From Zea mays (Eukaryota; Streptophyta; Magnoliopsida; Poales; Poaceae): a stretch of DNA of 64,000 bases. The stretch lies in assembly GCF_902167145.1 (NCBI RefSeq), contig NC_050104.1:111673849-111737848 (forward strand). Direction: 5' to 3'. This document shows positions 9,903 to 22,500 of this stretch, piece after piece. The notes under the pieces were generated by a model. That model saw only the letters and a program-made list of their open reading frames with translations. It did no database searches and was not told the origin of the DNA. The translations under genes and the position numbers were made by a program. The first letter of the stretch is position 1. Each line of letters begins with the position of its first letter.

Positions 9903-10502
9903 AATAAACAGATGTTAGTCATACTGGGGATGAAATACTGGGGATGAAATGAGTAACTGGACACCTCTGCAAACCTGTCCTGTCCTGGCATGGCACCAAG
10001 ACGGGGCGCGTCCACCCTGTCACGCCCCAGTACGCCTAGGGCTAAGGCTAGATAAAATGTTCGTGGCTCGTCGGCTCACTCGGTTCGTGGTCAGCTCGGC
10101 TCGGTTTGAATTGTCTCGTTTCAATTTTTTAACGAGTTGAGCTGACATCCTAGCTCGGTTCATTAACGAGCCAGCTCACAAGCTAAACGGGCTATCACAT
10201 TTAAGCAAAATGAAACTATGTGCATATCATTTACGTAACAATTGATAAACATGTTATATGTATGTGTGGTGTCTATAGACTGAGTTAAACTAATTGTTGA
10301 TGAGGTGTCTATGTGTTAAATTGGTATATACGAATATAACATCGGGTTAAAGCGACAGACATATGTGTGAATTGTGAATTGATGAATAGTGAGTAATGTT
10401 AATTTGGTGTTACATTGATGTGGCCTATAAAACTATAAATATAAGTATTATTTTCTATTACTAAATTAATTTAAAATTAACTAGACATTGATTATATATA
10501 TA
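9903..10502. other. Intergenic, AT-rich, no gene seen
   Basis: No coding capacity that I can support. At 10040-10195 an imperfect palindrome-rich stretch of CTCGGTT/AACGAGCC words resembles 60575-60675 at the other end of the window, which suggests a shared degraded repeat. Confidence 0.4.
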
Positions 10503-10530
10503 CTAGGTGGGTGCCTGTGCGTTGCAACGG
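10503..10530 (-). other. Helitron 3' terminus: hairpin plus CTAG
   Basis: On the minus strand CCGTTGCAACGCACAGG folds into a short stem with one mismatch, followed by CACCCACCTAG and the target T. Confidence 0.8.
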
Positions 10531-11560
10531 AAACATGAGCCATGATGCTTCGTTGATACTCCCCCAAATACGCAGTATCCTTGCCGGGCATTGTACGGCG
10601 TGGTAGACGGGCTGCTCTCCCAAGAGCGCAGCAGCCTGCTGCCCCACGTAAATGGACAAACAAAAAAGTTATTGCTACAAACTTATGATCAGCTAGACAA
10701 ACAAAAAAACAATGTAAATGATATATAAAGTTGTTATTATGAGTAAGTTAGAAAGCACTACAACAATACGACAACCCCATGAGGCCATGATGCACAATAA
10801 CAGAGATCCACTATGCATAAAACTCCCAAGTGAACAACACATGTGATGAATCTGCTACTGACGCTAGAGCTGTCAATGCTCCCCCGTGCACCATTTGCTT
10901 GCCATTCTAGAATATGAACATGAGCAGTTAGTATTGTTTACTAACCATGATAACCAATATATTTGAAGCAACCTGAAACCTAATTCAACACAAGTAATTG
11001 CGTACCTAAAGAAGAACAAGTAATTTATTCATGAGAATTCCATCCAGGTAAGGCGTCAAAATTTCTGGTGTACAATTCTCACTAAAATTCAAAATCGTTG
11101 AAACAGCATGTGCCTATAAACAAGAAGAGCAATACAGGTCAAATAGATTGTCAGGTCCTAAGATGTATGACATGAACATGTAATCAGGTATAGTAGAATA
11201 TAGGCATACAAATTCACCATATCAACTTGGAAAGAAGGGTATGGTCCAATTAAATGTAAGGTCCATAAGTTCTGGCACAAAAGTTCCCCTTACAGGAGGG
11301 GATGAAGTAATATTTCAATGTGAGGTAGCAAATTCTCAAGTCTATCTGCTAGAACATAAAAGATGCTACTGACATAGATAACAAAAGTGCTAATTGTAGA
11401 TATTGGTTTATGTATGCATTTGTCAATTTTTTTATCCAAGTGTTTACTATTCCATGCCACCGTTGTTTCTTTGAAACTTCATAGATTTTCTTAGTGTTAT
11501 TTTCCCAATTATCTCCCCCTTCTTTGTTGTTGTTGATATGTGGCACCCAAAATTGTACAG
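10531..11560. other. Helitron 3' filler, no recognisable exon
   Basis: AT-rich DNA without a supportable reading frame. It probably holds introns or untranslated DNA of captured genes, but I recognise nothing specific. Confidence 0.4.
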
Positions 11561-13274
11561 CATCCAAGTGGAGAGAGAATAATGGTCATCATGTTGATTA
11601 TGATCAACGGCCCGATATCTTTAGGTTGGTTATATTCTCATTAGCTGCAGTTTCCATTAATAAATGGTCTTCGTTAACCTATCCTATAATTTCTTTTTGC
11701 AGGGGAACAATTAGATATGCGAGTGTCCATGCTCATTTGGGGTGCACTGGTAGTAGGAGGGATGATTTAGAGTTACTGGCATACACCCTTATTTTCCTGA
11801 TAAGAGGCAGATTACCTTGGCAAGGCTACCAGGTAGGTTTTAATACGACCCAACATTATGGTATTCTTCTAGAACGCCTGTCAGCCTGCAACAATGTTTG
11901 TAGGGAGATACCAAGAGTTTCCTTGTTTGCAAGAAGAAAATGGCTACAACTTCGGAGATGCTTTATTGTTATTGTACAGCTCCATTCAAACAGTTTCTTA
12001 AGATTGTCACAAATATGAAATTTGACGAAGAGCCAAATTATGCCAAGCTTATCTCTCCTTTTGATGGTTTGATTGAAGCGCCTGCTTCGAGACAAATCAG
12101 AACTGATGGGGCTCTCAAGGTCTGTACTAAAAATAATATTGCGAGTGTCCATGCTCATTTGGGGCGCACTGGTAGTAGGAGGGATGATTTAGAGTTATTG
12201 GCATACACCCTTATTTTCCTGATAAGAGGAAGATTACCTTGGCAAGGCTACCAGGTAGGTTTTAATACGACTCAACATTATGGTATTCTTCTGGAACGCC
12301 TGTCAGCCTGCAACAATGTTTGTAGGGAGATACCAAGAGTTTCCTTGTTTGCAAGAAGAAAATGGCTACAACTCCAGAGATGCTTTACTGTTATTGTACA
12401 ACTCCATTCAAACAGTTTCTTGAGATTGTCACAAATATGAAATTTGACGAAGAGCCAAATTATGCCAAGCTTATCTCTCTTTTTGATGGTTTGATTGAAG
12501 CATCTGCTTCGAGATAAATCAGAACTGATGGGGCTCTCGAGGTCTGTACTAACTATTCCCTCTCTTCATATATAGTTAGATTTCTATGTGCTTATCTTTA
12601 TTTGTTTATGTACTATAGGTTGGACAGAAACGTGGAAGATTGCTTGTAGATCTAGAAGAAGATGAACAACCTAAAAAGAAGGTTAGATTAGGGAGCCTAG
12701 CAGCTCAATGGATTTCAGTTTATAATGCTAGGCGGCCCGTGAGGCAGAGGTAGTTACAGTATATTTAATTATATCATATGCTACAATGCATGATAGTTTT
12801 GTTATACGCGCTGCACTTCTCTAGCAATACAAAGCTTTGTAAACATGATCATTGAGATGTGATGAACTATTGTTGCTAAGCTTTGTTATCAACATCCGTT
12901 GCTTGTTTCTTAGGTACCATTACAATGTGGCTGACTCGAGGCTAAGCCAACATATAGAAAAGGGCAACGATGATGGGCTTTACATTAGCAGCGTGGCTTC
13001 CTCGGCAAACCTTTGGGCACTCATCATGGACGCAGGAACTGGTTTCTGTTCTCAGGTTTATGAGCTCTCACCAGTTTTCCTCCACAAGGTACAGTATTAT
13101 ACTATCCGAGTGAAGCCTGACGACCATACCTAGTAATTAATTATTTAGCCAGGAAGCGTAACTCTGTTTCTGATTATACACAGGACTGGATAATGGAGCA
13201 GTGGGAGAAAAGCTACTACATAACAGCAATTGCTGGATCATCCAACAGGAGCTCATTGGTTGTCATGTCCAAAG
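11561..13274 (+). pseudogene. Captured fragment of a MUT9/EL1-like casein kinase I gene
   Basis: Exons with clean GT-AG borders encode the C-terminal half of a plant casein-kinase-I-like protein (MLK/EL1 group, nuclear Ser/Thr kinases). They are 11561-11624 ([19 protein letters not shown]), 11703-11832 ([13 protein letters not shown], then [10 protein letters not shown]), 11904-12119 (FLVCKKKMA, then [10 protein letters not shown]), 12619-12749 ([19 protein letters not shown], then [13 protein letters not shown]), 12914-13088 (RYHYNVADSRLSQHIEKG, then LWALIMDAGTGF) and 13184-13274 (DWIMEQWEKSYYITAIAG). The kinase N-lobe and catalytic loop are missing, so it cannot be an active kinase. A 422-bp tandem duplication repeats part of two exons, and the second copy has a stop (TAA, near 12515). 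The exons lie antisense to the Helitron. Confidence 0.85.
11719..12562. repeat. 422-bp tandem duplication inside the captured kinase fragment
   Basis: Units 11719-12140 and 12141-12562 are nearly identical, starting GCGAGTGTCCATGC and ending around GGTCTGTACTAA. Each holds most of one kinase exon, an intron and the next exon, so kinase subdomain exons appear twice. The second unit joins in the middle of an exon, which is typical of a replication or repair duplication. Confidence 0.85.
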
Positions 13275-14008
13275 GTCTTGATTTGACCTTTTCTTGTTAT
13301 TGCTCAGCCTTGCATATTGATCTTCCATTTCCTCACTACTTTCTCGTTAGCAGTGCAAAATCCTATTGTTTCTCTTGTATGTCATAATGCAATCTTATTT
13401 GAAATATATGTTGCACGTTCGCAACTACACACAAGTTTGGAATATTATACTAATTACTAATTAGTGTGTCAATTATAGATCAGATAAGGAGAAAACTTAT
13501 GTGATATGCACGCTGACATTAGAATATCTGTAAGTAACAGAACGATAGAACTAAATAATGGTAGATATGTTTATATCTCCGTACGACTTGGAAGCTCAGG
13601 TAAGCTAGGGCATTTTTCGAAGAAGCGAACATTGAATAAATAGCACAATGTGATGAGGCACCTACAGCTAGCGTGGAAATGTACTAATAAAAAGAGAAAT
13701 AACAAAAAACAATGAACTCATACAGTCAATAGGGTAAAAGAAAGGAAAGTACCTGCCAGACGAGGAATCTGCAGCCGTAAAAGGCACACCTGTCAGCCGT
13801 CACACGAAATGCTGCTGCTTGTCCAGACACCTATATAACACAGCACACCAGCATCACTGACTAACCAGATCCTCCACCACAGGTACCACATAAACACAAG
13901 TAGTCCCTTAAACAGTTATCGTGTATTTAATATGCAGGCTGACAGCAATGATAGATGAGATAAGGAGAAAATTCCAGAAATTACAAGTGGAATAAAAAAT
14001 ACACAAAG
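13275..14008. other. Helitron filler left of gypsy A
   Basis: AT-rich, no recognisable exon. A minus-strand GCAG/GTACTTT splice-donor-like site near 13750 could mark another captured exon (about 13755-13830), but its translation means nothing to me. Confidence 0.3.
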
Positions 14009-14013
14009 ATATT
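14009..14013. repeat. Target-site duplication ATATT (left copy, gypsy A)
   Basis: Identical to 27890-27894 on the far side of the element. Confidence 0.9.
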
Positions 14014-15684
14014 TGTCGGCGTTTCGAGACCGGGGGGTCCCTAAGCCGACGAGTGAGTGTGCCGCGTGCCCCAGCCCAGATGGGTCGAGCGCGTGGGCGA
14101 GCGCGAAGGGGGGAAGCGAGGTGGCCGGAGACGGGCGTGAGAGAGGTGGAAATCCCGCGGCCTTCGTGTTCGTCCCGCGCCCAGGTCGGGTGCGCTTGCA
14201 GTAGGGGGTTACAAGCGTCCACGCGGGTGAGGGAAGCGAGCGGCCCCAAGAGAGCGCATGTCTCGTCCTCGTCCCCGCGCGGCCAACCTTCTCTAAGAAG
14301 GCCCTGGTCCTTCCTTTTATAGGCGTAAGGAGAGGATCCAGGTGTACAATGGGGGTGTAGCAGAGTGCTACGTGTCTAGCGGGGGAGAGCTAGCGCCCTA
14401 AGTACATGCCGATGTGGCAGCCGGAGAGATCTTAGCACCCAGTTGGTGTGATGTCGTGGCCGTCGGAGGAGCGGCGGAGCCTGGCGGAGGGACAGCTGTC
14501 GGAGCGGTCGAGTCCTTGTTGACGTCCTCCTGCTTCCGTAAGAGAGCTGAGAGCCGCTGTCATCACAGGGCACGCGGGGCGCCATCATTGCCTATCTGGC
14601 GGAGCTAGCCAGATGGGACACCGGTCTTGTTCTCTGCGGCCCGAGTCGGCTCGGGGTAGGGTGATGATGGTGCTTCCTGTTGACGTGGCGGGCCCGCGCC
14701 CGAGGTCGGGCGACGTGGGGGCTCCTCCGAAGCCAGGGTTGAGTCTGTCTTCCGTGGCCGAGGCCGAGTCCGAGCCCCTGGGTCGGGCGAGGCGGAGGTC
14801 GTTCGGCAGAGGCCAGGGCGGAGTCCGAGCCCTGGGGTCAGGTGAAGCGGAGTTCGTCGTCTTCTGGGGCTGAGCCCGAGTCCGAGCCCCTGGGTCGGGC
14901 GAGGCGGAGGTCGTTCGGCAGAGGCCAGGGCGGAGTCCGAGCCCTGGGGTCAGGTGGAGCGGAGTTCATCGTCTTCTGGGGCTGAGCCCGAGTCTGAGCC
15001 CTGGATCGGGCGGAGCGGAGTTCGCCGTCTTCCGGGGCTTAGCCCGAGTCCGAGCCCTGGGTTGGGCGGAGCGGAGTTCGCCGTCTTCCGGGGCTTAGCC
15101 CGAGTCCGAGCCCTGGGTCGGGCGGAGCGGAGTTCGCCGTCTTCCGGGGCTTAGCCGAGTCCGAGCCCTGGGTCGGGCGGAGCGGAGTCTCCTATGGTGC
15201 CTTTGGCGGGGCCTGACTACCTGTCAGTCTCACTCTGTCAAGTGGCACTGCAGTCGGAGTGGCGCAGGCGGCGCTGTCCTTCTGTCAGACCGGTTAGTGG
15301 AGCGGCGAAGTGACGGCGGTCACTTCGGCTCTGCCGGGGGGTGCGCGTCAGGATAAAGGTGTCAGGCCACCTTTGCGTTAAATGCTCCTACGACTCGGTC
15401 GGTCGGCGCAGCGATTTAGTCAGGGTTGCTTCTTAGCGAAGGCAAGGCCTCGGGCGAGCCGGAGATGTGTCCGCCGTTGGAGGGGGGCCTCGGGCAAGAC
15501 GGAAACCCCTCGGGGTCGGCTGCCCTTGTCCGAGGCTAGGCTCGGGCGAGGCGTGATCGAGTCGCTCGTATGGACTGATCCCTGACTTAATTGTACCCAT
15601 CAGGCCTCTGCAGCTTTATGCTGATGGGGGTTACCAGCTGAGAATTAGGCGTCTTGAGGGTACCCCTAATTATGGTCCCCGACA
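14014..15684 (-). repeat. 3' LTR of gypsy copy A (1671 bp)
   Basis: Bounded by TGTCGGCGTTTCG (14014) and GTCCCCGACA (15684). It has an internal array of units of about 56 bp (GAGCGGAGTTCGCCGTCTTC words, about 14850-15190). The minus strand shows a TATA-like CCTATAAAAGGAAGG near 14310-14325. Confidence 0.9.
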
Positions 15685-18600
15685 GTAGCCCCCGAGCCTC
15701 GAAGGGAGTGTTAGCACTCGCTTGGAGGCTTTCATCGCACTTTTTTGCAAGGGGACCAGCCTTTCTCGGTTGCATTTTGTTCCGGTGGGTGCGCGCGAGC
15801 GCACCCGCCGGGTGTAGCCCCCGAGGCCTCGGAGGAGTGGTTTCACTCCTTCGAGGTCTTAATGCCTTGCGTAATGCTTCGGCTGGTCTGGTTGTTCCCT
15901 CATGCGAACTGGCCGTAGCCCGGGTGCACGGTCGGGGCCCAAGTTCTCGGGCTGGTATGTTGACGCTGTCAACGGTTCGGCCGGAGCCGGGTTTGCGAGA
16001 GCAGCCCCCGAGCCTCCGCACAGGGCGAGAGGGCGATCAGGGACAGACTCGGCTTTTTTGCATACGCCCCTACGTCGCCTTTCCGCAAGGAGGAGGGGGG
16101 GAGAGCGCCATGTTACCCTCGATAGGCACCGAACATGGTGTCTCCGGTGAGCTGCAAGCGGGTAATCCGAGTGGACGTCTGTGCCCCGTTCGTTGGGGGT
16201 CGGCTAGGGGCCCAGAGGCACGCCCAAAAGTACCTACGGGTGATCTGCCGGACCCGGTCCCCTGGCGACGGGGTCCGAGGGCTCGATGCCTCCCTCCGAT
16301 GGGATTCCGTTACAAGATCGCTCCCGCTGGTCTCGGAAATGTCCTAGGGTACCTCGGGAGCGCAGCCCGAGCCTTGGTTATGTATCGAACGTACCCCTGG
16401 TCATCCCTCGCTCGGCGTCTGAGGCGACTGTGAACCCTTCGGGGGCCAGCCTTCGAACCCCTGATCAGTAATGGACGCGGAGCCCGAGTAGCCTGAGGCG
16501 GTCGTGGAGCCCTTCGGGGGGCCGGCCTTCGAACCTCTAACCAGTAGTGGGTGTAGGGCCCACGCGATCTGAGGCGGCTGTTGAACCCCTCGGGGGGCCA
16601 GCCTTCGAACCTCTGATCAGTAGGGGGGGCTCGGAGCCCGGTTCCTTCACGGGGAATTATCCTTTTCGGGGTATCCCCCTTTCCCGGTCCCTGTTGCAAG
16701 AGATAGAGAAAGAGGAAAAAAAGGAAAAGGATACGAAATCGAACGACGTGGCGTACCTTTTCTGGCGCGGTTATTACGGCGAAGAAGAAGCGTCGCCCGC
16801 TTCTCCTGCCAATAGTGTCGCCTGTCCCGCCGCGGAGTTAATGCGACGGGGTGAGTTGTTGGCAGGGCGGCCGTTGCGCGTGCGCGAGCCGTTCGAGGGA
16901 CGGATCACGGGCGCGTCGTCTTCACGCCGTGAGAGGAGGCTCTCTTGCTGCCCCTGGATGGGACGTGAGCTTGGCTGACGACGTGACCGCTGCTCCCGCC
17001 CGCCTGCCACCGTCATTACTGCCGGCCCACTTTCGGCTGCATTGACCGTCGCGCCAGGCTGGCACCGCTGGGTCGTGCGCTGGGTCACCTCGAGTCGCGG
17101 CATTGGTTCCGCAACCGAAGAGGCGCGATGGTGGCGCAAGTGGCGGTGCAGTTGCTTGCATGCAGCATCCGGCGCGCCGGTTGCGTGACGCGTGGGCCTG
17201 GGCCTCCATGCTGGCGTGTTGGGAGTCGGAGAAGCGCGTCCACCTGGCGCGATTGCATGCCGCCTGCATGGCTGCCCGCCCCTTCCGCCCGTTGGTCTGG
17301 GCAAAAGTGGGGGTCGCTTGTAACCGCTGGGCGGTTGTGTGCACCACGCGCGGCGGTTTGGCTTCTTCTGCTCTGAGCCGGTTTGCATGACATGCGGGAC
17401 CCAGCCCCCGCGCCGCAGGGGAGGGCCTTGGAGCGTGTTGGAGAAGACTCAGCCCGTGACGTTTGGGGGCGCACGTAGGGAGAGTTGCCTTTAAAAGGAG
17501 GGCGACCCCTTTCGGAAGGCGACCATGTCTTCTCGCTCCCTTATGCATCGCGTCTTTCCACCTTCCAAGCCCCCGGATGGGGGGTACCCGCCGTCTTTTC
17601 GCCTCATCGTTGGAGGAACGCAACTCCGTGGGAGTTGGTACCTTTCAGCCATCGTTCGGCTTCAAGGATTTTCATCATGCAGCCCGGCTGCACCCCTCCA
17701 CCGGCGGTCACCCAAGATGGTGACCTCCAGCTTGATGGTGGGGGAAAGCAAGCCGGGCTGCGGCCTCCCCCCCTCCCTCAGCCTCAAGGATTTTCATCAC
17801 CAAGGCTGGGGAGGGGAGTGTGCCGAGTTGGGGTCGGCCCCTGCATGGGCGGTGGCCCGCTCCATCACTCAGTGATGGGAGGGAGGGGCGGTTGTCGTCC
17901 GTGGCGCTGGCAGCTGCAGTGTGCCCGGCTTTCGGACGCGAGTGGCTTCGGAGCCGCTCGCGGCGCCGGCGTCTGCCACGGCAGCTGGAAGAGGTTCTTC
18001 CGCCGGCGTGATAGCCAAGGCTGGCCACGGACCGACCTCCAACTCTACAGCCTTCTGCCCGTCCTTGCCTTACGAGTTTTGGCATGGGCGGGGGCCTCCT
18101 GGCAGCAGCATCCGCCCTGAGGTCAGTGCTGCCGCTGTTCGGCCCCCGGGGGCAGAAGTCGTCGTCGTCGTCGCCGCTGCTGGAGCAGGTGACGGCACGC
18201 CGCTCGTCGGTCTTCCGTTGCTCCGCAGGCCTTCCCCATGGAGTGGGGTTGTTCGTACCCGCGGAGGGGAACCGGAGTTCCGTTTGTAATGGCACTTTGA
18301 ATGCCAGTGTTTTTGTTCATTATGGTTGTCAAGGCCTGAACATGTATGTAATTTTGGCACGGAGCCGTGTTTTTTCCTCATTTTCGAGCACTAAGTCTCG
18401 CCTGTTGATTATCTGAACCGCTTCACCAAGCATGAGTCGCCCCGTGTCAAGGTGACGAGTGAGGTATCCGTATCCCGGAGGCGTAGGAGTCCCTCGGCTC
18501 GATCGGCCTTGTTGTCTGAGGCTCCTCTAGCTTAGTTAAAGAGACCCCTTGGCCGCTCTTCGATGAGCCGAGGCCAGGGGTAGCAATATCAGCACGAATA

Positions 18601-19561
18601 GAGGCGGAGTTGGCTCAAAAATGAAAACCCGGTTGGCCAGAGCCTAGCCGGGTTGTCCGTTAGCGGGACCGACGCCGGAGTTGACCAGCCAAGGCCTCGG
18701 ATCGGGCTGGCGCCCTTGGAAGATGGTTGGCCGAGGCCCCCAGGGGTAACCGGCCGAGCCGCCTGCTCGGGCCGGATTCCCGGAGAAGTCCCTGGACCGC
18801 GTCACCGTCCGAGGCTGGGTCGGACCTCGCTGAAGGTGTCGTCGATGCCGAGGGTGCTACAGCCCCCTTCCAGCGTGAAGACCCGAGCCTGCAAGATCAG
18901 ATTGTCTTGTAGCGTGTGCCTTCTGCGGCCGCCGAGGCCAGAACACACACCCTCGCTGCGTTGTAAAGCTACGTCTCTTTTCCTCTTGTTTCTAGTATCT
19001 GAACTTTTTGTCGGTAACAGGGATGTTTGTGCGAGCGAGAGTTGCTTCTCGCGGAAGGTGATGAGTGAGGTATCCGTATCCTGGAGGCGTGGGAGTCCCT
19101 CGGCTCGGTCGGCCTTGCCGCTTACGCGTACTTTCACCCGTCCATGAGGCCCTGTCACCGACTCAGTCGAGAAGGCTCGAAGGATCGCTTCGGCAGAAGA
19201 GCTTCCGAACGTAAAGACTTGTTCGGTTCGCGGAATCACTTTATCCGAACGCGAGTTACTTATCGCAGAAGGTGATGAGTGAGGTATCCATATCCCGGAG
19301 GCGTAGGAGTCCCTCGGCTCGGTCAGCCTTGGCTGCTTACGTGTACTCCGTCGTTTTCAGGATCCATTTTTCGAAGTAGTCAGAAAGCACGAAAGACATT
19401 CTGGCGGAAGATATCTTTTTTCGAGGAAAATTTTAACGCAGAGGGGGTTTCCCCCCTTTTAGCCCCCGAGGGAGGGTCGGGCTTTGCCGAGGCGAGGCCG
19501 ACCCTTCCTTGATGACTAAACTTTGCGTGGGTGCGAGGTATATGAACAACTTGAAAACATC
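15685..19561 (-). other. Copy A 3' region between pol and 3' LTR
   Basis: About 3.9 kb, GC-rich, with no gene I can recognise. It holds three units of about 67 bp (16427-16627, CCAGCCTTCGAACC words) and three dispersed copies of a 55-bp sequence (about 18455-18510, 19060-19115, 19272-19330, GAGTGAGGTATCCGTATCC words). Long plus-strand frames (for example 15654-16433 and 17485-18120) partly recur in copy B, but with frame changes and no domain, so I do not call them genes. Tat elements can carry extra ORFs here; none is convincing. Confidence 0.6.
16427..16627. repeat. Three tandem units of about 67 bp in copy A 3' region
   Basis: Each unit holds CCTTCGGGGG, CAGCCTTCGAACC and CAGTA words. The same triplet is at about 46868-47065 in copy B. 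Confidence 0.7.
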
Positions 19562-22500
19562 TTAAGGGTAGAAGCGACGTAGCTGTTGGATGTTCCAAGC
19601 GTTGCCGTAGACCTCGCCTTGACTGTTGGCCAGCTTGTACGTTCCGGGCTTCAGAACTTTGGCGATGACGAATGGCCCCTCCCAGGGGGGCGTGAGCCTG
19701 TGCCTCCCTCGGGCGTCTTGCCGCAGCCGAAGCACCAGGTCGTCCACCTCAAGGTCTCGGGGCCGGACCCCTCGGGCGTGGTAGCGTCACAGGGACTGCT
19801 GGTACCGCGCCGAGTGTAGTAAGGCCTTGTCCCGAGCCTCTTCCAGCTGGTCTAGCGAGTCTTCTCGGCTAACTTGGTTGCTTTGATCGCTGTAGGCCCT
19901 CGTCCTCGGGGAGCCGTATTCCAGGTCAGTGGGCAAGACGGCCTCGGCCCCATAGACCAGGAAGAACGGCGTGAAACCTGTGGCTCGGCTCGGCGTTGTC
20001 CTCAGGCTCTAGACCACCGAGGGGAGTTCCTTCATCCATCGCTTGCCGAACTTGTTGAGGTCGTTGTAAATCCGAGGCTTGAGCCCTTGTAGAATCATGC
20101 TGTTGGCACGCTCTACTTGCCCATTCGACATGGGATGAGCCACGGCGGCCCAGTCCACCCGGATGTGGTGATCCTCGCAGAAGTCCAAGAATTTTCTGCC
20201 GGTGAACTGGGTGCCGTTGTCGGTAATGATGGAGTTTGGGACCCCGAAGCGATGGATGATGTTGGTGAAGAACGCCACCGCCTGCTCGGACCTGATGCTG
20301 TTCAGAGGTCGGACCTCGATCCACTTGGAGAATTTGTCGATGGCGACCAGCAGGTGCGTGTAGCCCCCGGGCGCCTTCTGCAAGGGACCGACGAGGTCCA
20401 GACCCCACACAGCAAAGGGCCAGGTGATGGGTATCGTCTGCAGAGCCTGAGCGGGCAGGTGGGTCTGCTTCGCATAGAATTGGCACCCTTCGCAGGTGCG
20501 GACAATTCTAGTGGCGTCAGCCACCGCCGTTGGCCAGTAGAAGCCTTGCCGGAAAGCATTCCCGACAAGGGCTCGAGGCGCTGCGTGATGGCCGCAAGCC
20601 CCCGAGTGTATCTCTTGCAGGAGTTCCTGACCTTCGGTGATGGAGATGCATCGCTGGAGGATGCCCGAGGGGCTGCGGTGGTAGAGCTCCTTCTCATCGC
20701 CCAGCAAGACGAACGACTTGGCGCGTCGCGCTACCCGCCGAGCCTCGGCTTGGTCGGGGGGTAGCTCTCCTTGGCGGAGATATTGCAGGTACGGGGTCTG
20801 CCAATTTCGATCAGGCGTGGCCCCGCTCTGCTCTTCCTCGACGTGCAGTGCCTCGCCCTCGGGGGCCGAGGGTACCTCGGGCCGAACCGAGGGCGCCTTG
20901 GGCCGAGCTGAGAGTGCCTCGGGCTGAGCCGAGGGTACCTCGGGCTGGACCGAGGGTGCCTCGGGCTCGGGCGTGTCGTCGATCTTGACGGAGGGTCGAT
21001 GCAGATCCTGGGAGAAGACGTCCAAGGGAACCGTCGTTCGCCCCGAGGCTATTTTTGTCAGCTCGTCCGCAGTCTCGTTGTAGCGCCGAGCGATGTGGTT
21101 AAGCTCGAGCCCGTAGAACTTGTCTTCCAGGCGCCGAACCTCATCGCAGTAGGCCTCCATCTTCGGGTCGCGGCAGTGGGAGTTCTTCATGACTTGGTCG
21201 ATGACGAGCTGCGAGTCACCGCGGGCGTCGAGGCGTCTGACCCCTAGCTCGATGGCGATCCGCAACCCGTTGACCAGAGCTTCGCACTCAGCCACATTGT
21301 TGGACGCCGGGAAATGGAGGCGTAGCACATAGCGTAGGTGTTTTCCGAGGGGCAAGATGAAGAGTAGGCCCGCGCCGGCTCCCGTCTTCATCAGCGACCC
21401 GTCGAAAAACATGGTCCAGAGCTCCGGTTGGATCAGAGCCGTCGGTAGATGGGTGTCGACCCATTCAGCCACGAAGTCCGCCAATACCTGGGACTTGATG
21501 GCCTTCCGAGGGGCGAACGAGATTGTCTCGCCCATGATTTCCACCGCCCACTTTGCAATCCTGCCCGAGGCCTCTCGGCACTGGATGATCTCCCTCAGGG
21601 GGAAGGATGACACCACAGTTACCGGATGAGACTCGAAGTAGTGTCGCAACTTCCGCCTCGTCAGGATCACTGCATACAGCAGCTTCTGGACTTGTGGGTA
21701 GCGGATCTTGGTCTCGGAGAGTACCTCGCTGACGAAGTAGACTGGCCTCTGAACGGGCAATGCATGCCCCTCTTCTTGCCTCTCGACCATAATCGTGGCG
21801 CTAACCACCTGAGTGGTCGCGGCGACGTAGACCAAGAGGGCTTCTCCGTCAGCTGGAGGCACCAAGATAGGCGCCTTTGTGAGGAGCGCCTTCAGGTTCC
21901 CGAGAGCTTCCTCAGCCTCAGGGGTCCAAGCGAAGCACTCGGTCTTCCTTAAGAGGCGGTACAGAGGCAGACCTCTTTCGCCGAGGCGTGAGATGAAACG
22001 GCTCAGGGCCGCGAGACATCCCATGACCCTCTGTACGCCTTTTAAGTCCTTGATGGGCCCCATGCTGGTGATAGCTGCGATCTTCTCCGGGTTGGCTTCG
22101 ATGCCCCGTTCGGAGACGATGAACCCCAAGAGCATGTCCCGGGGCACCCCGAAGACACACTTCTCGGGATTGAGCTTGACGCCTTTCGCTTTGAGACATC
22201 GGAATGTCACTTCAAGGTCGGAGAGGAGGTCGGAAGCCTTCCTTGTCTTGACTACGATGCCATCGACGTAGGCCTCGACTGTGCGACCGATGTGTTCGCC
22301 GAACACATGGTTCATGCACCGCTGGTACGTCGCGCCCGCATTCCTCAAACCGAACGGCATGGTGACATAGCAGTACATGCCGAAGGGCGCGATGAAAGAA
22401 GTCGTGAGCTGGTCGGACTCTTTCATCCTGATTTGGTGATACCCTGAGTAGGCATCGAGGAAGGACAGGGTTTCGCACCCAGCAGTGGAATCCACAATTT

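Noticed and set aside
15654..18295. Long open frames opposite to pol in the 3' region of gypsy A (and 45334-47843 in copy B) as possible extra genes
   Set aside because: They are GC-driven, overlap each other in several frames, have no domain, and shift frame between the two copies.
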